This document shows, piece after piece, positions 16,758 through 25,070 of a stretch of DNA of 63,215 nt. Every line of letters starts with the position of its first letter. Positions within the stretch are counted from its first letter, which is position 1. Made by a program: the position numbers and the translations under genes. The notes under the pieces are model-generated. The model searched no databases and was not told where the DNA came from. It was given only the letters and a program-made list of their open reading frames with translations. Source of the DNA: Nitrospira sp. GTDB taxonomy: Bacteria > Nitrospirota > Nitrospiria > Nitrospirales > Nitrospiraceae. The stretch is taken from the NCBI GenBank assembly GCA_020846195.1, contig JADLEJ010000001.1, positions 1 to 63,215 of the forward strand. The letters are read 5' to 3'.

Positions 16758-18044
16758 ATGCCTGCAAGTGGGATGCAGTCTCCGAGAGTGGTCATCGTCG
16801 GCGGGGGATTCGGCGGCCTCTACGCGGCCAAGGCGCTGTCGAATGAGGCGGTGGATGTCACTCTGCTCGACCGGAAGAATCACCATACCTTTCAACCGCT
16901 GCTCTATCAGGTCGCGCTGGGCGTATTATCTCCCGGCGAGGTCGCCTCGCCGCTCCGTCAAATCTTGCACCCCGCGCGCAACCTGCGCACGCTGCTAGGC
17001 GAGGTGGTGGGGATCGATGCCGCCGCCCGCACCGTGCGCCTGAGCGACGGCGAAGCGGTGGCGTACGAGTATCTCATCCTCGCCGCCGGCGCCCGCCATG
17101 CCTATTTCGGTCGTGATGAATGGGCGCATCATGCGCCAGGCCTCAAGACAATCGAAGACGCGGTCGGCATCCGCAGCCGTTTGCTGCTCGCGTTCGAGCG
17201 GGCGGAGCGGCAGGCGCATCTCAGCGGGCGCCGGGAGCCGTTGAGTTTTGCCATCATCGGTGGAGGGCCGACCGGCGTGGAGCTGGCCGGAGCCATCGCC
17301 GATCTCGCCCGGCTGGCCCTCGCCAAGGACTTCAACGCGATCAATACCAAGCAGGCGCGCATTCGGTTGTTCGAGGGCGGCCCTCGCATTCTCAGCGCCT
17401 TGTCGGAAGACTCCTCGCGCAAGGCGGCCAGGCAGCTGGAACAGCTCGGTGTCGAGGTCTGCACGGAGAGTTTGGTGCAGACCGTCGAATCGGGCCGGAT
17501 CAAGGTGAGGGATGAGTGGATTGCGACCGACCTGACGCTCTGGGCGAGCGGGGTGGCGCCGTCTCTGCTGGGGAAGATGCTGGGGGCGGCGATGGATCGT
17601 TCGGTGCGGGTGCTCGTCGAGCAGGATCTCAGCGTGCCGGGCCATCGCGAGGTGTTTGTAATCGGCTACATGGCGGCCCTCGTCGATGCGAACGGCACAC
17701 CGGTGCCTGGCTTGGCTGCCGCGGCCATGCAGGAAGGGCAGCAGGCCGCGCGCAATATTCTGCGCGATCTGCAAGGGCGGCCGCGCGAATCGTTTCGCTA
17801 TACGGACCGTGGCAGCATGGCGACGGTTGGCCACCATCGCGCGGTGGCGGAGTTCGGGCGCTGGCACTTGTCCGGCATCCTGGCCTGGCTGCTCTGGTCA
17901 ATCGTGCATGTCTTTCTGCTGATCGGGTTTCGGAATCGAGCGGCTGTGATGCGGCAGTGGATGTGGGCCTATGCGACACGCAAGGGCGGCAGCCCGCTCA
18001 TTACAGACTGTCAGCAACCGGAGGCGGCGCGGCATGCGAAGTAA
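16758..18044 (+). CDS. ndh: Type II NADH:quinone oxidoreductase (NDH-2)
   Basis: About 428 residues from the ATG at 16758; TTG 16743 and ATG 16773 in frame are possible, none with a convincing ribosome site. First dinucleotide fold [17 protein letters not shown] binds FAD, second [19 protein letters not shown] binds NADH. The segment [13 protein letters not shown] is the quinone-site signature region of NDH-2. A C-terminal hydrophobic stretch ([17 protein letters not shown]) anchors it to the inner membrane. It oxidises NADH and reduces quinone without pumping protons. Length is normal. 29 bp after the MBL gene. Confidence 0.9.
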   Translation: MPASGMQSPRVVIVGGGFGGLYAAKALSNEAVDVTLLDRKNHHTFQPLLYQVALGVLSPGEVASPLRQILHPARNLRTLLGEVVGIDAAARTVRLSDGEAVAYEYLILAAGARHAYFGRDEWAHHAPGLKTIEDAVGIRSRLLLAFERAERQAHLSGRREPLSFAIIGGGPTGVELAGAIADLARLALAKDFNAINTKQARIRLFEGGPRILSALSEDSSRKAARQLEQLGVEVCTESLVQTVESGRIKVRDEWIATDLTLWASGVAPSLLGKMLGAAMDRSVRVLVEQDLSVPGHREVFVIGYMAALVDANGTPVPGLAAAAMQEGQQAARNILRDLQGRPRESFRYTDRGSMATVGHHRAVAEFGRWHLSGILAWLLWSIVHVFLLIGFRNRAAVMRQWMWAYATRKGGSPLITDCQQPEAARHAK

Positions 18045-18130
18045 CGCGGTGCGGTATGGTCGTGCGGTCTGCGAATTCCTCATCGCCTCCGTTGCGCGGC
18101 CGTGTGGCTGCCGGGCATACTAAGCCACGC

Positions 18131-20212
18131 ATGATCCAGTCATCGCCCGCACAGACGGACCAGCAGAGTCTCGAACGGTATCTCGCGCTGCTGCGTGTGG
18201 CGGAGGCGATTGCCAGCCATTCCGATCTGGCGGCGTTCGCGGAGGATCTCGCGCGGTTGCTGCCGTCGGTGGTGCCGGTCAATTTCGTCGGGCTGTCGCT
18301 GTACGATCCCCAGCGTCACGTGATGCGCCTCCATGTGTTGCAGGCCAACGTGCCGACGGACATCGTGGGCGGCCATGAAAACCCGCCGGCGGACACCCCG
18401 TCAGGGTTTGTGTGGGACGGGCAGCAGCCGCTGTTGCTCAACGATCTGGAGAGGGAGCCTCGCTGGCCGAAGGTCGTCGGGCTGATGCGAGAGGATGACA
18501 TCCAGTCCTGCTGTTTCGTGCCGCTCACGTCTGCAACTCGCCGGCTGGGCGCGTTGAGCTTTTCGAGTCAGGAAAAGGATGCGTACGGCCCCGCGGATGT
18601 GGAGCTGATGCTGCAAGTCGGGCGGCAGGTGGCCGTTGCGGTGGAGAACGTGTTGAACCGCGAAGCCGCGGAGGCGTCCCGGCGCGATGTGGAGCGGCAG
18701 CGCGACCGCTTCGGTCTGTTATTGCGCATGACCAACACGATAGCGGCCACGCTGGACTTGCATGAGGTGTTTACGGCGGTGAGCCTCTGCCTGCGCGAGT
18801 TGGTCCCGCAAGAGTACGCCAGCCTGATTTTGTACGACGAAAAAACCGACAGTGTTCGCCGCTACGCGCTGGATTTTCCAGACAACCACGGCGAGCTGAC
18901 TGAAGACGCGGTGTCGAATGTCGCGGACTCCCTGGCCGGCTTGGCGCTGAAGCGGAAGCGGCCCGCGGTGGTTAATACTCGACAGGATCTGATGGCGTTT
19001 TCGCATACCGTGCTCCAGTTCCTGGTCACAAAAGGGTTCTGCTCCATGTGTTCGCTCCCGCTACTGTCGCACGATCGCGCGCTCGGCTGCCTCAATCTGG
19101 CCAGCCGCCAGGAGCAGGCGTTCGTCGAACAGGATGTCGAGTTTCTGAGCCAGGTGGCCGGGCAGATTGCGCTGGCGGTAGAGAATGCCCTGGCCTATCA
19201 AGAGATCACCGAGCTGAAGGACCGGCTGGCCGAAGAGAAGCAATATCTCGAAGAGGAAATTCGCCTCGAACATGGGTTCGCGGACATTATCGGCGACAGC
19301 CGGGCGCTCAAGCAGATTCTTGCGCAAGTCAAAATCGTGGCGCCGACCCAGGCGACGGTGTTGATCCAGGGCGAAACCGGCACGGGGAAGGAGCTGATCG
19401 CCAGGGCGATTCACCGGCTCAGCGACCGGAGCGAGCGGACCTTCGTGAAGCTCAACTGTGCCGCGATTCCCACGGGCTTGCTGGAAAGCGAGCTGTTCGG
19501 ACATGAGCGGGGGGCGTTCACCGGGGCGATCGCCCAGAAAGTCGGCCGCTTCGAATTAGCCCATGGCGGCACGATCTTTCTCGATGAGGTCGGGGAAATT
19601 CCGCTGGAGCTGCAGTCCAAGCTGCTGCGTGTGTTGCAGGAGCAGGAATTCGAGCGGCTCGGGAGCACGCGCACCACGCGCGTGGATATCCGGCTGATTG
19701 CCGCCACGAACCGGGATCTGGCCCAGCTGGTGGAGGACCATGAGTTCCGAAGCGATTTGTACTACCGGCTGAATGTGTTTCCGGTCACGCTCCCGCCGCT
19801 GCGCGAGCGGCGGGAGGACATTCCGGTGCTCGTGCGGTATTTCGTGCAGCATTATGCCGCTCGCATGAAGAAGCGCATCGAATCGATTCCCAAACCGACC
19901 TTGGAGGCGCTGTCCCGCTATCACTGGCCGGGAAACATTCGGGAATTGGAGAATATCGTCGAGCGCGCGGTGATTCTGACTCAGGGGAAGCATCTTCAGG
20001 TTCCGATTCAGGAACTCAAAGCGGTTGAACCGCCGGTCCAGCCGCCCACCGCCACGCTGCATGACGCGGAACGGACGCAGATTCTTGCTGTCCTGCGCGA
20101 GACGAAGTGGGTGATCGGCGGTCCGCAGGGCGCGGCGGCCAAGCTGGGCCTCAAACGCACGACCCTCACGTCAAAAATAAAGAAGCTCGGCATCTCCCGT
20201 CCTCGAGAGTGA
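18131..20212 (+). CDS. Sigma-54 dependent transcriptional activator with tandem GAF domains (FhlA/NorR-like)
   Basis: 693 residues from the ATG at 18131; an ATG at 18057 in frame is possible, and the much longer open frame upstream only runs through ndh. GAF1 about 20-165 and GAF2 about 195-345 are followed by a short coil ([20 protein letters not shown]). The AAA+ domain spans about 390-620, with Walker A GETGTGKE, the sigma-54 contact loop GAFTGA and [21 protein letters not shown] Fis-type helix-turn-helix ends the protein ([21 protein letters not shown]). No receiver domain, so it senses a ligand through GAF. Targets are not shown; no -24/-12 promoter was found nearby. Confidence 0.92.
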   Translation: MIQSSPAQTDQQSLERYLALLRVAEAIASHSDLAAFAEDLARLLPSVVPVNFVGLSLYDPQRHVMRLHVLQANVPTDIVGGHENPPADTPSGFVWDGQQPLLLNDLEREPRWPKVVGLMREDDIQSCCFVPLTSATRRLGALSFSSQEKDAYGPADVELMLQVGRQVAVAVENVLNREAAEASRRDVERQRDRFGLLLRMTNTIAATLDLHEVFTAVSLCLRELVPQEYASLILYDEKTDSVRRYALDFPDNHGELTEDAVSNVADSLAGLALKRKRPAVVNTRQDLMAFSHTVLQFLVTKGFCSMCSLPLLSHDRALGCLNLASRQEQAFVEQDVEFLSQVAGQIALAVENALAYQEITELKDRLAEEKQYLEEEIRLEHGFADIIGDSRALKQILAQVKIVAPTQATVLIQGETGTGKELIARAIHRLSDRSERTFVKLNCAAIPTGLLESELFGHERGAFTGAIAQKVGRFELAHGGTIFLDEVGEIPLELQSKLLRVLQEQEFERLGSTRTTRVDIRLIAATNRDLAQLVEDHEFRSDLYYRLNVFPVTLPPLRERREDIPVLVRYFVQHYAARMKKRIESIPKPTLEALSRYHWPGNIRELENIVERAVILTQGKHLQVPIQELKAVEPPVQPPTATLHDAERTQILAVLRETKWVIGGPQGAAAKLGLKRTTLTSKIKKLGISRPRE

Positions 20213-20444
20213 CGGTTCCCGTCGTCATCTGGCGATGGTTCGCCGGATCTGCTTCGTCACCAGCCTAGCGTTACACCGGCTCTTCTCACCGAACACGACG
20301 ATTTCTCCAACAATTCTACTGTGCAGGCGATTCTTCCTGATGGTGATCCAGGTGGAGCGGTCCTTGCGTTGTCATCGTGCAGCACCGCAGGTCGAGCGCG
20401 ATGCGGCGAGGATAGAAGGAAGTTCATTCACCAAGGAGGAAGCC

Positions 20445-21413
20445 ATGATGAAGAATCGTCATTCGGGAGCGTTCACTGTTTTGCGTCTGTCGCGTGCGCA
20501 GTCGATTTCCGGCGGGATGCTGTTGAGTTTGTTGCTCGCCGCGTCGCCCGGCCTGGCCGATGAAGGCGGCGCACACACACATGGCCCCGGCACGCACATG
20601 AAGGTGTCCGGCGTCGTCTCCAAGATACAGTCAGACTTGGTGACCGTGAAGACCCCTTGGGGGCAGCTGCGCATCGCCTCTGCCACGGCGCCGAAGAATC
20701 TGGAGATTGGAGAAGCCGTCGAGATGCAGGTCAATGAGAACAACGCCGTGGTCGATGTGCACCGGAAAGGAGATCCCACTCACTTTCATCGCTTTGTATC
20801 CGGCAAGCTGGCCTATGTCTCTACGGACAGGAAGGAGATCAAGCTGTGGACGCCGGAGGGAGAGAAATCCTTTGCTGTGCAAACGGGCCGGTCGCAACTA
20901 TCCGGCGTGGAGGAAGGAACTCCGATTGCGATTGAACTGAATGAGGAGGGGAAGGTAATCGATATTCATCGCTTAACAGTGGAGTTGGACATCGATGAAC
21001 ATCCTCACACCAGGCCCGGCTATTATCTGACATTGACTGGAGAGGTGACAAAAATCCAATCGGGATTGGTCTATGTGAAAACTCCCGTCGGGCAATACAC
21101 CCTCAACGTGAAAACAGCGCCATCCGATGCGGCTATCGGCGACGAAGTGACGTTGTGGTTGAACGAGGAGAATATAGTGATAGATCACCATGGCAAGCAC
21201 AAGCAGATGGCAGGGGCGCATCGCCTGATTACCGGCAAGCTCATCTATGCGGGGCTCACGAAGAAAGAGATCAAGCTCTGGACCCCGGAAGGCGAGAAGG
21301 TGTTTCCGCTGGACCGGATGGAGATGAAGACCAAGCTGATCGCCGAGGGTGCGAAGGTGACGGTCGAATTGAATGAGAGTGGAACGGTGATCGATCTGAG
21401 GAAGGCGGAATAG
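20445..21413 (+). CDS. Secreted protein with four tandem beta-type repeats (two alternating kinds)
   Basis: 322 residues from the ATG at 20445, preceded by AAGGAGG; the frame is open upstream but without a site. Signal peptide ends near SPGLADEGG. The mature part is an A-B-A'-B' array of about 60-70-residue units. A units: MKVSGVVSKIQSDLVTVKTP and TLTGEVTKIQSGLVYVKTP. B units: VSGKLAYVSTDRKEIKLWTP and ITGKLIYAGLTKKEIKLWTP, each ending in the same ELNEE/ESGTVID type strand. His-rich patches (HTHGPGTHMK, HRKGDPTHFHR) could bind metal. Small beta-barrels of the OB or SH3 type are likely. No family name or function recognised. A hairpin follows the stop. Confidence 0.7.
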   Translation: MMKNRHSGAFTVLRLSRAQSISGGMLLSLLLAASPGLADEGGAHTHGPGTHMKVSGVVSKIQSDLVTVKTPWGQLRIASATAPKNLEIGEAVEMQVNENNAVVDVHRKGDPTHFHRFVSGKLAYVSTDRKEIKLWTPEGEKSFAVQTGRSQLSGVEEGTPIAIELNEEGKVIDIHRLTVELDIDEHPHTRPGYYLTLTGEVTKIQSGLVYVKTPVGQYTLNVKTAPSDAAIGDEVTLWLNEENIVIDHHGKHKQMAGAHRLITGKLIYAGLTKKEIKLWTPEGEKVFPLDRMEMKTKLIAEGAKVTVELNESGTVIDLRKAE

Positions 21414-21427
21414 CCTCCACCAGCAGG

Positions 21428-21454
21428 AACCGGCCGTCGTTGGGGCGGCCGGTT
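21428..21454 (+). terminator. GC-rich hairpin terminator
   Basis: Arms AACCGGCCG (21428-21436) and CGGCCGGTT (21446-21454) close a 9-base loop, 14 bp after the stop at 21413. A pyrimidine-rich CTCTC follows in place of a pure T run. Confidence 0.7.
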
Positions 21455-21915
21455 CTCTCGCTGGCGCGGGGTTCGTGTTGTTTGGACCGCTCGCCACACA
21501 GGATTCCTGCCCACGAGATCTTCAGTCAACCGATTGCGTCCCCTGAACCAATGAGCGATGCCGTTGAGCGCACTGAGCGGAAACGCTCATAAGGCGGCGC
21601 TCAGGCTCTCGCCATTCTGCAAAGGCATCGAAGGCGTTCTTCGCTAGTCGATCTCTTCTGTTCTCTCTTTTTATTTTCGCTCCTCTGCTCATCATCTGTT
21701 AGTCAGCCGGTGTGACGAAGTTCTTCGTCACTTGCCGACTGCTCGTCACCGTTGGTTCGGCACTGCATGATCCTCGCAGGCGATTTATTTCGGAGATGGA
21801 CAAGGTCGCGATGTTTTTTCAATGGGTTACTCCGATCAGCTGAATAGGCAGCGCAGCGGAATGGCATTTGCGATGATCTCAGGCAGGACGGCATGCAGAC
21901 AGAGGAGGTGATGTC
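21455..21915. other. 460-bp gene-free region with two notable stem structures
   Basis: No convincing gene is seen; the antisense frame at 21703-22089 mainly shadows the small gene at 21916. Two structures stand out. TGAGCG-GAAA-CGCTCA (21574-21589) is a perfect 6-bp stem with a GNRA tetraloop. GTGACGAAG-TT-CTTCGTCAC (21712-21731) is a perfect 9-bp inverted repeat followed by another CGTCAC half-site at 21744. They could be parts of a small RNA, a terminator or a regulator site for the operon that starts at 21916. Confidence 0.4.
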
Positions 21916-22047
21916 ATGGAAGACATGATGTTGTGGGTTGGGTGGTACGTCATGCTCGCGACGTTTCCATTTTTCATGATCGGGCTGCTGATGAAGGAGT
22001 GGATGGCGAATACAGCTCCTCAACGGGTACGAAGCCATCGATGGTAA
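21916..22047 (+). CDS. Small single-span membrane protein (43 residues)
   Basis: An ATG at 21916 follows GAGGAGGTG at ideal distance. The protein starts MEDMMLWVGWYVMLATFP, has a hydrophobic span of about 20 residues (WVGWYVMLATFPFFMIGLLM) and a basic tail QRVRSHRW. The TAA at 22045-22047 is 25 bp before the DoxX start, so the two are probably co-transcribed. No family recognised. The strong ribosome site, membrane helix and basic cytoplasmic tail support a real gene; a role as a small partner of DoxX is only inference. Confidence 0.65.
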   Translation: MEDMMLWVGWYVMLATFPFFMIGLLMKEWMANTAPQRVRSHRW

Positions 22048-22072
22048 TCGATATTTCGTAAGGAGGTGCTCC

Positions 22073-22579
22073 ATGCACAGCTTTTTCAAGACAGACGATT
22101 CGTGGGCCGGTTTAATTTTGCGGGTGGCGCTGGGAGGGGTGATCTTCGCGCACGGCGCTCAGAAACTATTGGGCTGGTATGGCGGGTTTGGCTTTGAAGG
22201 CACTATGGGATTCTTCACGCAACAGATGGGCCTTCCCTGGCTGGTCGCGTTTCTCGTCATCATCGGCGAATCCATCGGCAGTCTGGGGCTGCTGGCCGGT
22301 CTGTTCACGCGATTCACGGCGGGCAGCTTCATCGTCATCATGCTCGGCGCGATTATGACCGTGCATTTGCCGCAGGGGTTTTTCATGAACTGGATGGGAC
22401 AGCAGACCGGTGAAGGCTTCGAGTATCACCTGCTGGTCATCGGCATGAGTCTGGCCTTACTGGTCGCCGGTGGGGGCAAGTGGTCGCTGGACGGGCTGAT
22501 TGCCCGCTGGCTGGGTGAACCGGCGGTGGTTCCAGTTGCGAAAAGATCGGAAGCCGCATTCGCCTTGCGCATGTTTTAA
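22073..22579 (+). CDS. DoxX family membrane protein
   Basis: 168 residues; AAGGAGGTGCTCC precedes the ATG. Four membrane helices in the DoxX order: LILRVALGGVIFAHGAQKLLGWYGG, then WLVAFLVIIGESIGSLGLLAGL, FTAGSFIVIMLGAIMTVHL, and YHLLVIGMSLALLVAGGGKWSLDGL. Members include the small subunit of archaeal thiosulfate:quinone oxidoreductase and bacterial oxidoreductase partners of thiol or redox stress systems. Which applies here is unknown. Followed by a Spy-like periplasmic gene at 48 bp. Confidence 0.9.
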   Translation: MHSFFKTDDSWAGLILRVALGGVIFAHGAQKLLGWYGGFGFEGTMGFFTQQMGLPWLVAFLVIIGESIGSLGLLAGLFTRFTAGSFIVIMLGAIMTVHLPQGFFMNWMGQQTGEGFEYHLLVIGMSLALLVAGGGKWSLDGLIARWLGEPAVVPVAKRSEAAFALRMF

Positions 22580-22627
22580 GCAAGGGGCGGTCTCACACTA
22601 TATGAGTGGTAAAGAAAGGAGCGTTCT

Positions 22628-23068
22628 ATGAAGACGACATTCTTCAGAGTCGCAGTCGGAGTCGTATTGATCGCCGGGGCCGTGGCGGCTTCGGCCTGCC
22701 ATCGTCACCATACCCCGGCGGAGCGGGCCGAATGGATGACGGAAAAGATCGCGAAGCACCTCGATCTCGATGACCGTCAGAAAACCGCGTTGATCGCCGT
22801 GAAGAATGAGGCGCTGGCCGCGCGAGCCGGGTTGCAGAAGGAGCAGCAGGCGTTGGTGGAGGAATTGATCGTTCAGATCCAGAGCGACCGGCTCGATCAA
22901 GCGAAGGTAACCGGGCTCATCGAGCGGCATCAGGCCTTGCAGGTCCAGATGATGATGCGGGTGTTCCCCAAGTTCGCCGAGTGGCAGGCCGGCTTGCGGC
23001 CGGAGCAAAAAGCCGAGGCGGCGGAGCATATCAGGATGTGGATGGCGAGGTACGAAGAGAGTCACTGA
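22628..23068 (+). CDS. Spy/CpxP-like periplasmic stress protein
   Basis: 146 residues; AAAGGAGCG before the ATG. Signal peptide MKTTFFRVAVGVVLIAGAVAASA, with a Cys directly after it (ASAC) that may make it a lipoprotein; HRHH follows. The rest is helical and highly charged: ERAEWMTEKIAKHLDLDDRQKTALIAVKNEAL, QKEQQALVEELIVQIQ, and a final RPEQKAEAAEHIRMWMARYEE. This is the pattern of the Spy/CpxP/CnrX group, which act as periplasmic chaperones or metal sensors. Function beyond that is not determined. Confidence 0.72.
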   Translation: MKTTFFRVAVGVVLIAGAVAASACHRHHTPAERAEWMTEKIAKHLDLDDRQKTALIAVKNEALAARAGLQKEQQALVEELIVQIQSDRLDQAKVTGLIERHQALQVQMMMRVFPKFAEWQAGLRPEQKAEAAEHIRMWMARYEESH

Positions 23069-23124
23069 CCGTTCGAACGTGCAGGGCAGATCGTCGCGCG
23101 AGGCGTCGAAGAGGGGCACGATTC

Positions 23125-23409
23125 ATGTTGAAGATCATGATCTCCCAGAGCGCGGATAGAACCCGCGTCGCCCTTGCGGGGCGCTTGGTCGGGCCCTGGG
23201 TCGAGGAGTTGCGGCGTTGTTGGGATGAAGCGGACGCCGATCGGAGGGAACGATGGCGGGTCGATCTTCGCGAGACCACGCATGTGGATTCGGAGGGCAA
23301 GGCCCTGCTGTCGGAGATGTTTCGCCAAGGGGCAACGTTCCAAGCTCAAGGCTGCCTGATGCTCGCAATCGTTGAGGGCCTGGCCGCCGCGCCAGGCGCG
23401 CGTTCATAG
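23125..23409 (+). CDS. STAS-domain protein (anti-sigma antagonist-like)
   Basis: 94 residues from the ATG at 23125, preceded by GAGGGGC; the longer open frame overlaps the previous gene. Order of elements fits a single STAS domain: MISQSADRTRVALAGRLVGPW (first strands), then WRVDLRETTHVDSEGKALLSEMF, where the Ser of VDSEG is in the position phosphorylated in SpoIIAA-type proteins. A final LMLAIVEGL strand completes it. No kinase or phosphatase neighbour is present. May act in a partner-switching or transporter-regulation role. Confidence 0.65.
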   Translation: MLKIMISQSADRTRVALAGRLVGPWVEELRRCWDEADADRRERWRVDLRETTHVDSEGKALLSEMFRQGATFQAQGCLMLAIVEGLAAAPGARS

Positions 23410-23524
23410 GGTGGATTCGCGCCGTCCGTATGAAGCGAGGCGTCGAGGCGTTAGACAGTGATTCGTGGTTACACATTTCATCTTCCGGATCATGGCGGTC
23501 CGGAGCGATATCAAGGAGGGCATC

Positions 23525-23863
23525 ATGAAGCAACTCATCTGGTCCTGCGTTTCGTTGTTCGTCGTCAGTTTGGTTTTTGCCGTCAGTCCCGCGCTGGCCG
23601 ATGTCGACGATGGATCGAAGGTCACCATCACTTCACCGAAGGATGGGGCTACCGTAGGGAGTACATTTGACCTCTCCTACGAATTGATTAAGGGCTCCAA
23701 GGCGGCTCATGGGCATGTCTATCTGGATGGCGAGCCGCAAAAGAAGTTTCCCGGCACGTTCAAAGGGTTGAGCAAAGGCAAGCATACGATCAAGGTGCAG
23801 GCCGCAACGCATGACCACGAGCATTTGGTTGCGGCCGATACGATCACGGTCGATGTCCAATAG
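23525..23863 (+). CDS. Small secreted Ig-like protein
   Basis: 112 residues from the ATG at 23525 (CAAGGAGG before it). The signal peptide ends near SPALA-DVDD. The mature 85 residues look like one beta-sandwich: KVTITSPKDGATVGSTFDLSYEL, GHVYLDGEPQKKFPGTFKGLSKGKHTIKVQAATHDHEHL, then DTITVDVQ. 'SPKDGATV' and 'GKHTIKV' are typical of bacterial Ig-like or fibronectin-like modules. No catalytic residues seen; function unknown, periplasmic. A GC-rich palindromic stretch follows in the next intergenic region. Confidence 0.65.
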   Translation: MKQLIWSCVSLFVVSLVFAVSPALADVDDGSKVTITSPKDGATVGSTFDLSYELIKGSKAAHGHVYLDGEPQKKFPGTFKGLSKGKHTIKVQAATHDHEHLVAADTITVDVQ

Positions 23864-24030
23864 CCAGCCCGGTCCTCTGTTGGCCTTCACGCCTGTTGAA
23901 GGCGATGCAAGTCCGGGCCGGGTCTTGTGATGCGCGGAGTCAATCATTAGACTCGGCGAGTGGCGCATGCGCCACTCGCTGGGCTGCGTAAAAACAGGAT
24001 GACCGGACTCGTCACAACAAGGGGGGCATC

Positions 24031-24456
24031 ATGAAACGGAATGCATCGGCTGAATGGCAAGGCGATCTCAAAACCGGCAAGGGAACGGTCTCGACAGAGA
24101 GCGGAGTGCTGAACGCCACGCAATATTCGTTTGGAACGCGGTTTGAAACCGGCACGGGGACGAATCCAGAAGAGTTGATTGCGGCGGGCCATGCGGGTTG
24201 TTTCACCATGGCGCTGTCCGCTCAACTTGGCAACGCTGGGCTGGTGCCGCAGCGGCTTCAGACGGCGGCGACGCTCACGTTTGAGAAGCTGGAAGCCGGC
24301 TGGACGGTGACGGGTATTCATCTAGAGGTGAACGGCAGGGTGCCCAATGCGGATCAAGCCGCATGGGAGAAGGCGACCGCGGCGGCGAAGGCTGGCTGTC
24401 CGATTTCCCGCCTCCTCAATACGACCATCACGATGAAGGCCACGCTTGAAGGATGA
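24031..24456 (+). CDS. OsmC family peroxiredoxin
   Basis: 141 residues; ATG at 24031 has GGGGGGC upstream. The pattern of OsmC is clear: [27 protein letters not shown], then [24 protein letters not shown] with the first catalytic Cys, and [14 protein letters not shown] with the second. Both redox cysteines are therefore present, about 60 residues apart. OsmC reduces organic hydroperoxides using dihydrolipoyl donors. Cytoplasmic. Sits with rhodanese and DoxX in a redox-stress group. Confidence 0.92.
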   Translation: MKRNASAEWQGDLKTGKGTVSTESGVLNATQYSFGTRFETGTGTNPEELIAAGHAGCFTMALSAQLGNAGLVPQRLQTAATLTFEKLEAGWTVTGIHLEVNGRVPNADQAAWEKATAAAKAGCPISRLLNTTITMKATLEG

Positions 24457-24569
24457 GTGGGGCCAATCCAATTGAGCATATCGGGGTCCGGCGGATTTGC
24501 TGAGGCCCCTCGACAAGGTCGAGGGCAGGCTCGGTTCGCCGCGCTAACGAATACTATATGGAGGTTTGC

Positions 24570-24965
24570 ATGAAGACGACGGTTGCGAAGATGCGCAGTC
24601 CCTCGGCCGCCAAAGCCAAGAAGTATTTTGAGGACAGAATGGCCTTTACCACCGGGCCGGTGGAATTGGAACGGTGGGTGCAGCAAGGACAGCCGGTTCG
24701 GGTCGTCGATGTGCGCGCGGCTGAAGACTATGCCGAGGGACACATTCCCGGCGCCATCAACCTTCCGAAGACCGACTGGGGCAAGGCCAAGGCGGTGAAG
24801 GCGGCGTTGAACAAGAAGGCGATCAATGTCCTCTATTGCTACTCCCAGGTCTGCCACCTCGCCGCGACAGCGGCCGTCGAATTTGCCAAACAAGGCTATC
24901 CCGTTATGGAGCTGGAGGGCGGATGGCGCTGGTGGAAGAACGACGGATTCGATGTGGAGAAGTAA
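24570..24965 (+). CDS. Rhodanese-like domain protein
   Basis: 131 residues from the ATG at 24570, preceded by GGAGG; an ATG at 24558 overlaps that site. One rhodanese domain: VRVVDVRAAEDYAEGHIPGAINLP is the standard entrance block, and INVLYCYSQVCHLAATAAVEFAKQGYPVMELEGGWRWW is the active-site and final block. The Cys in VLYCYSQVC is the likely sulfur-carrying residue; the loop lacks the usual Arg at its end. Expected role is sulfur transfer or sulfide/cyanide handling in the cytoplasm. Confidence 0.85.
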   Translation: MKTTVAKMRSPSAAKAKKYFEDRMAFTTGPVELERWVQQGQPVRVVDVRAAEDYAEGHIPGAINLPKTDWGKAKAVKAALNKKAINVLYCYSQVCHLAATAAVEFAKQGYPVMELEGGWRWWKNDGFDVEK

Positions 24966-25070
24966 GCGCATCTGCATGGAGAAAAAGTGGATGGGCTGTT
25001 TGTTTTCCGAGCGATGCGCGGCGGCAGTTGCTAGTAATATGATTTTGGAATGGAGTAGACTCCCAACCCT

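Noticed and set aside
17860..17885. TGGCAC-like sigma-54 promoter element
   Set aside because: It lies inside ndh coding sequence and lacks the TTGC part at correct spacing.
17516..18130. Upstream extension of the sigma-54 activator frame
   Set aside because: Runs out of frame through the conserved end of ndh; the activator begins at 18131 or 18057.
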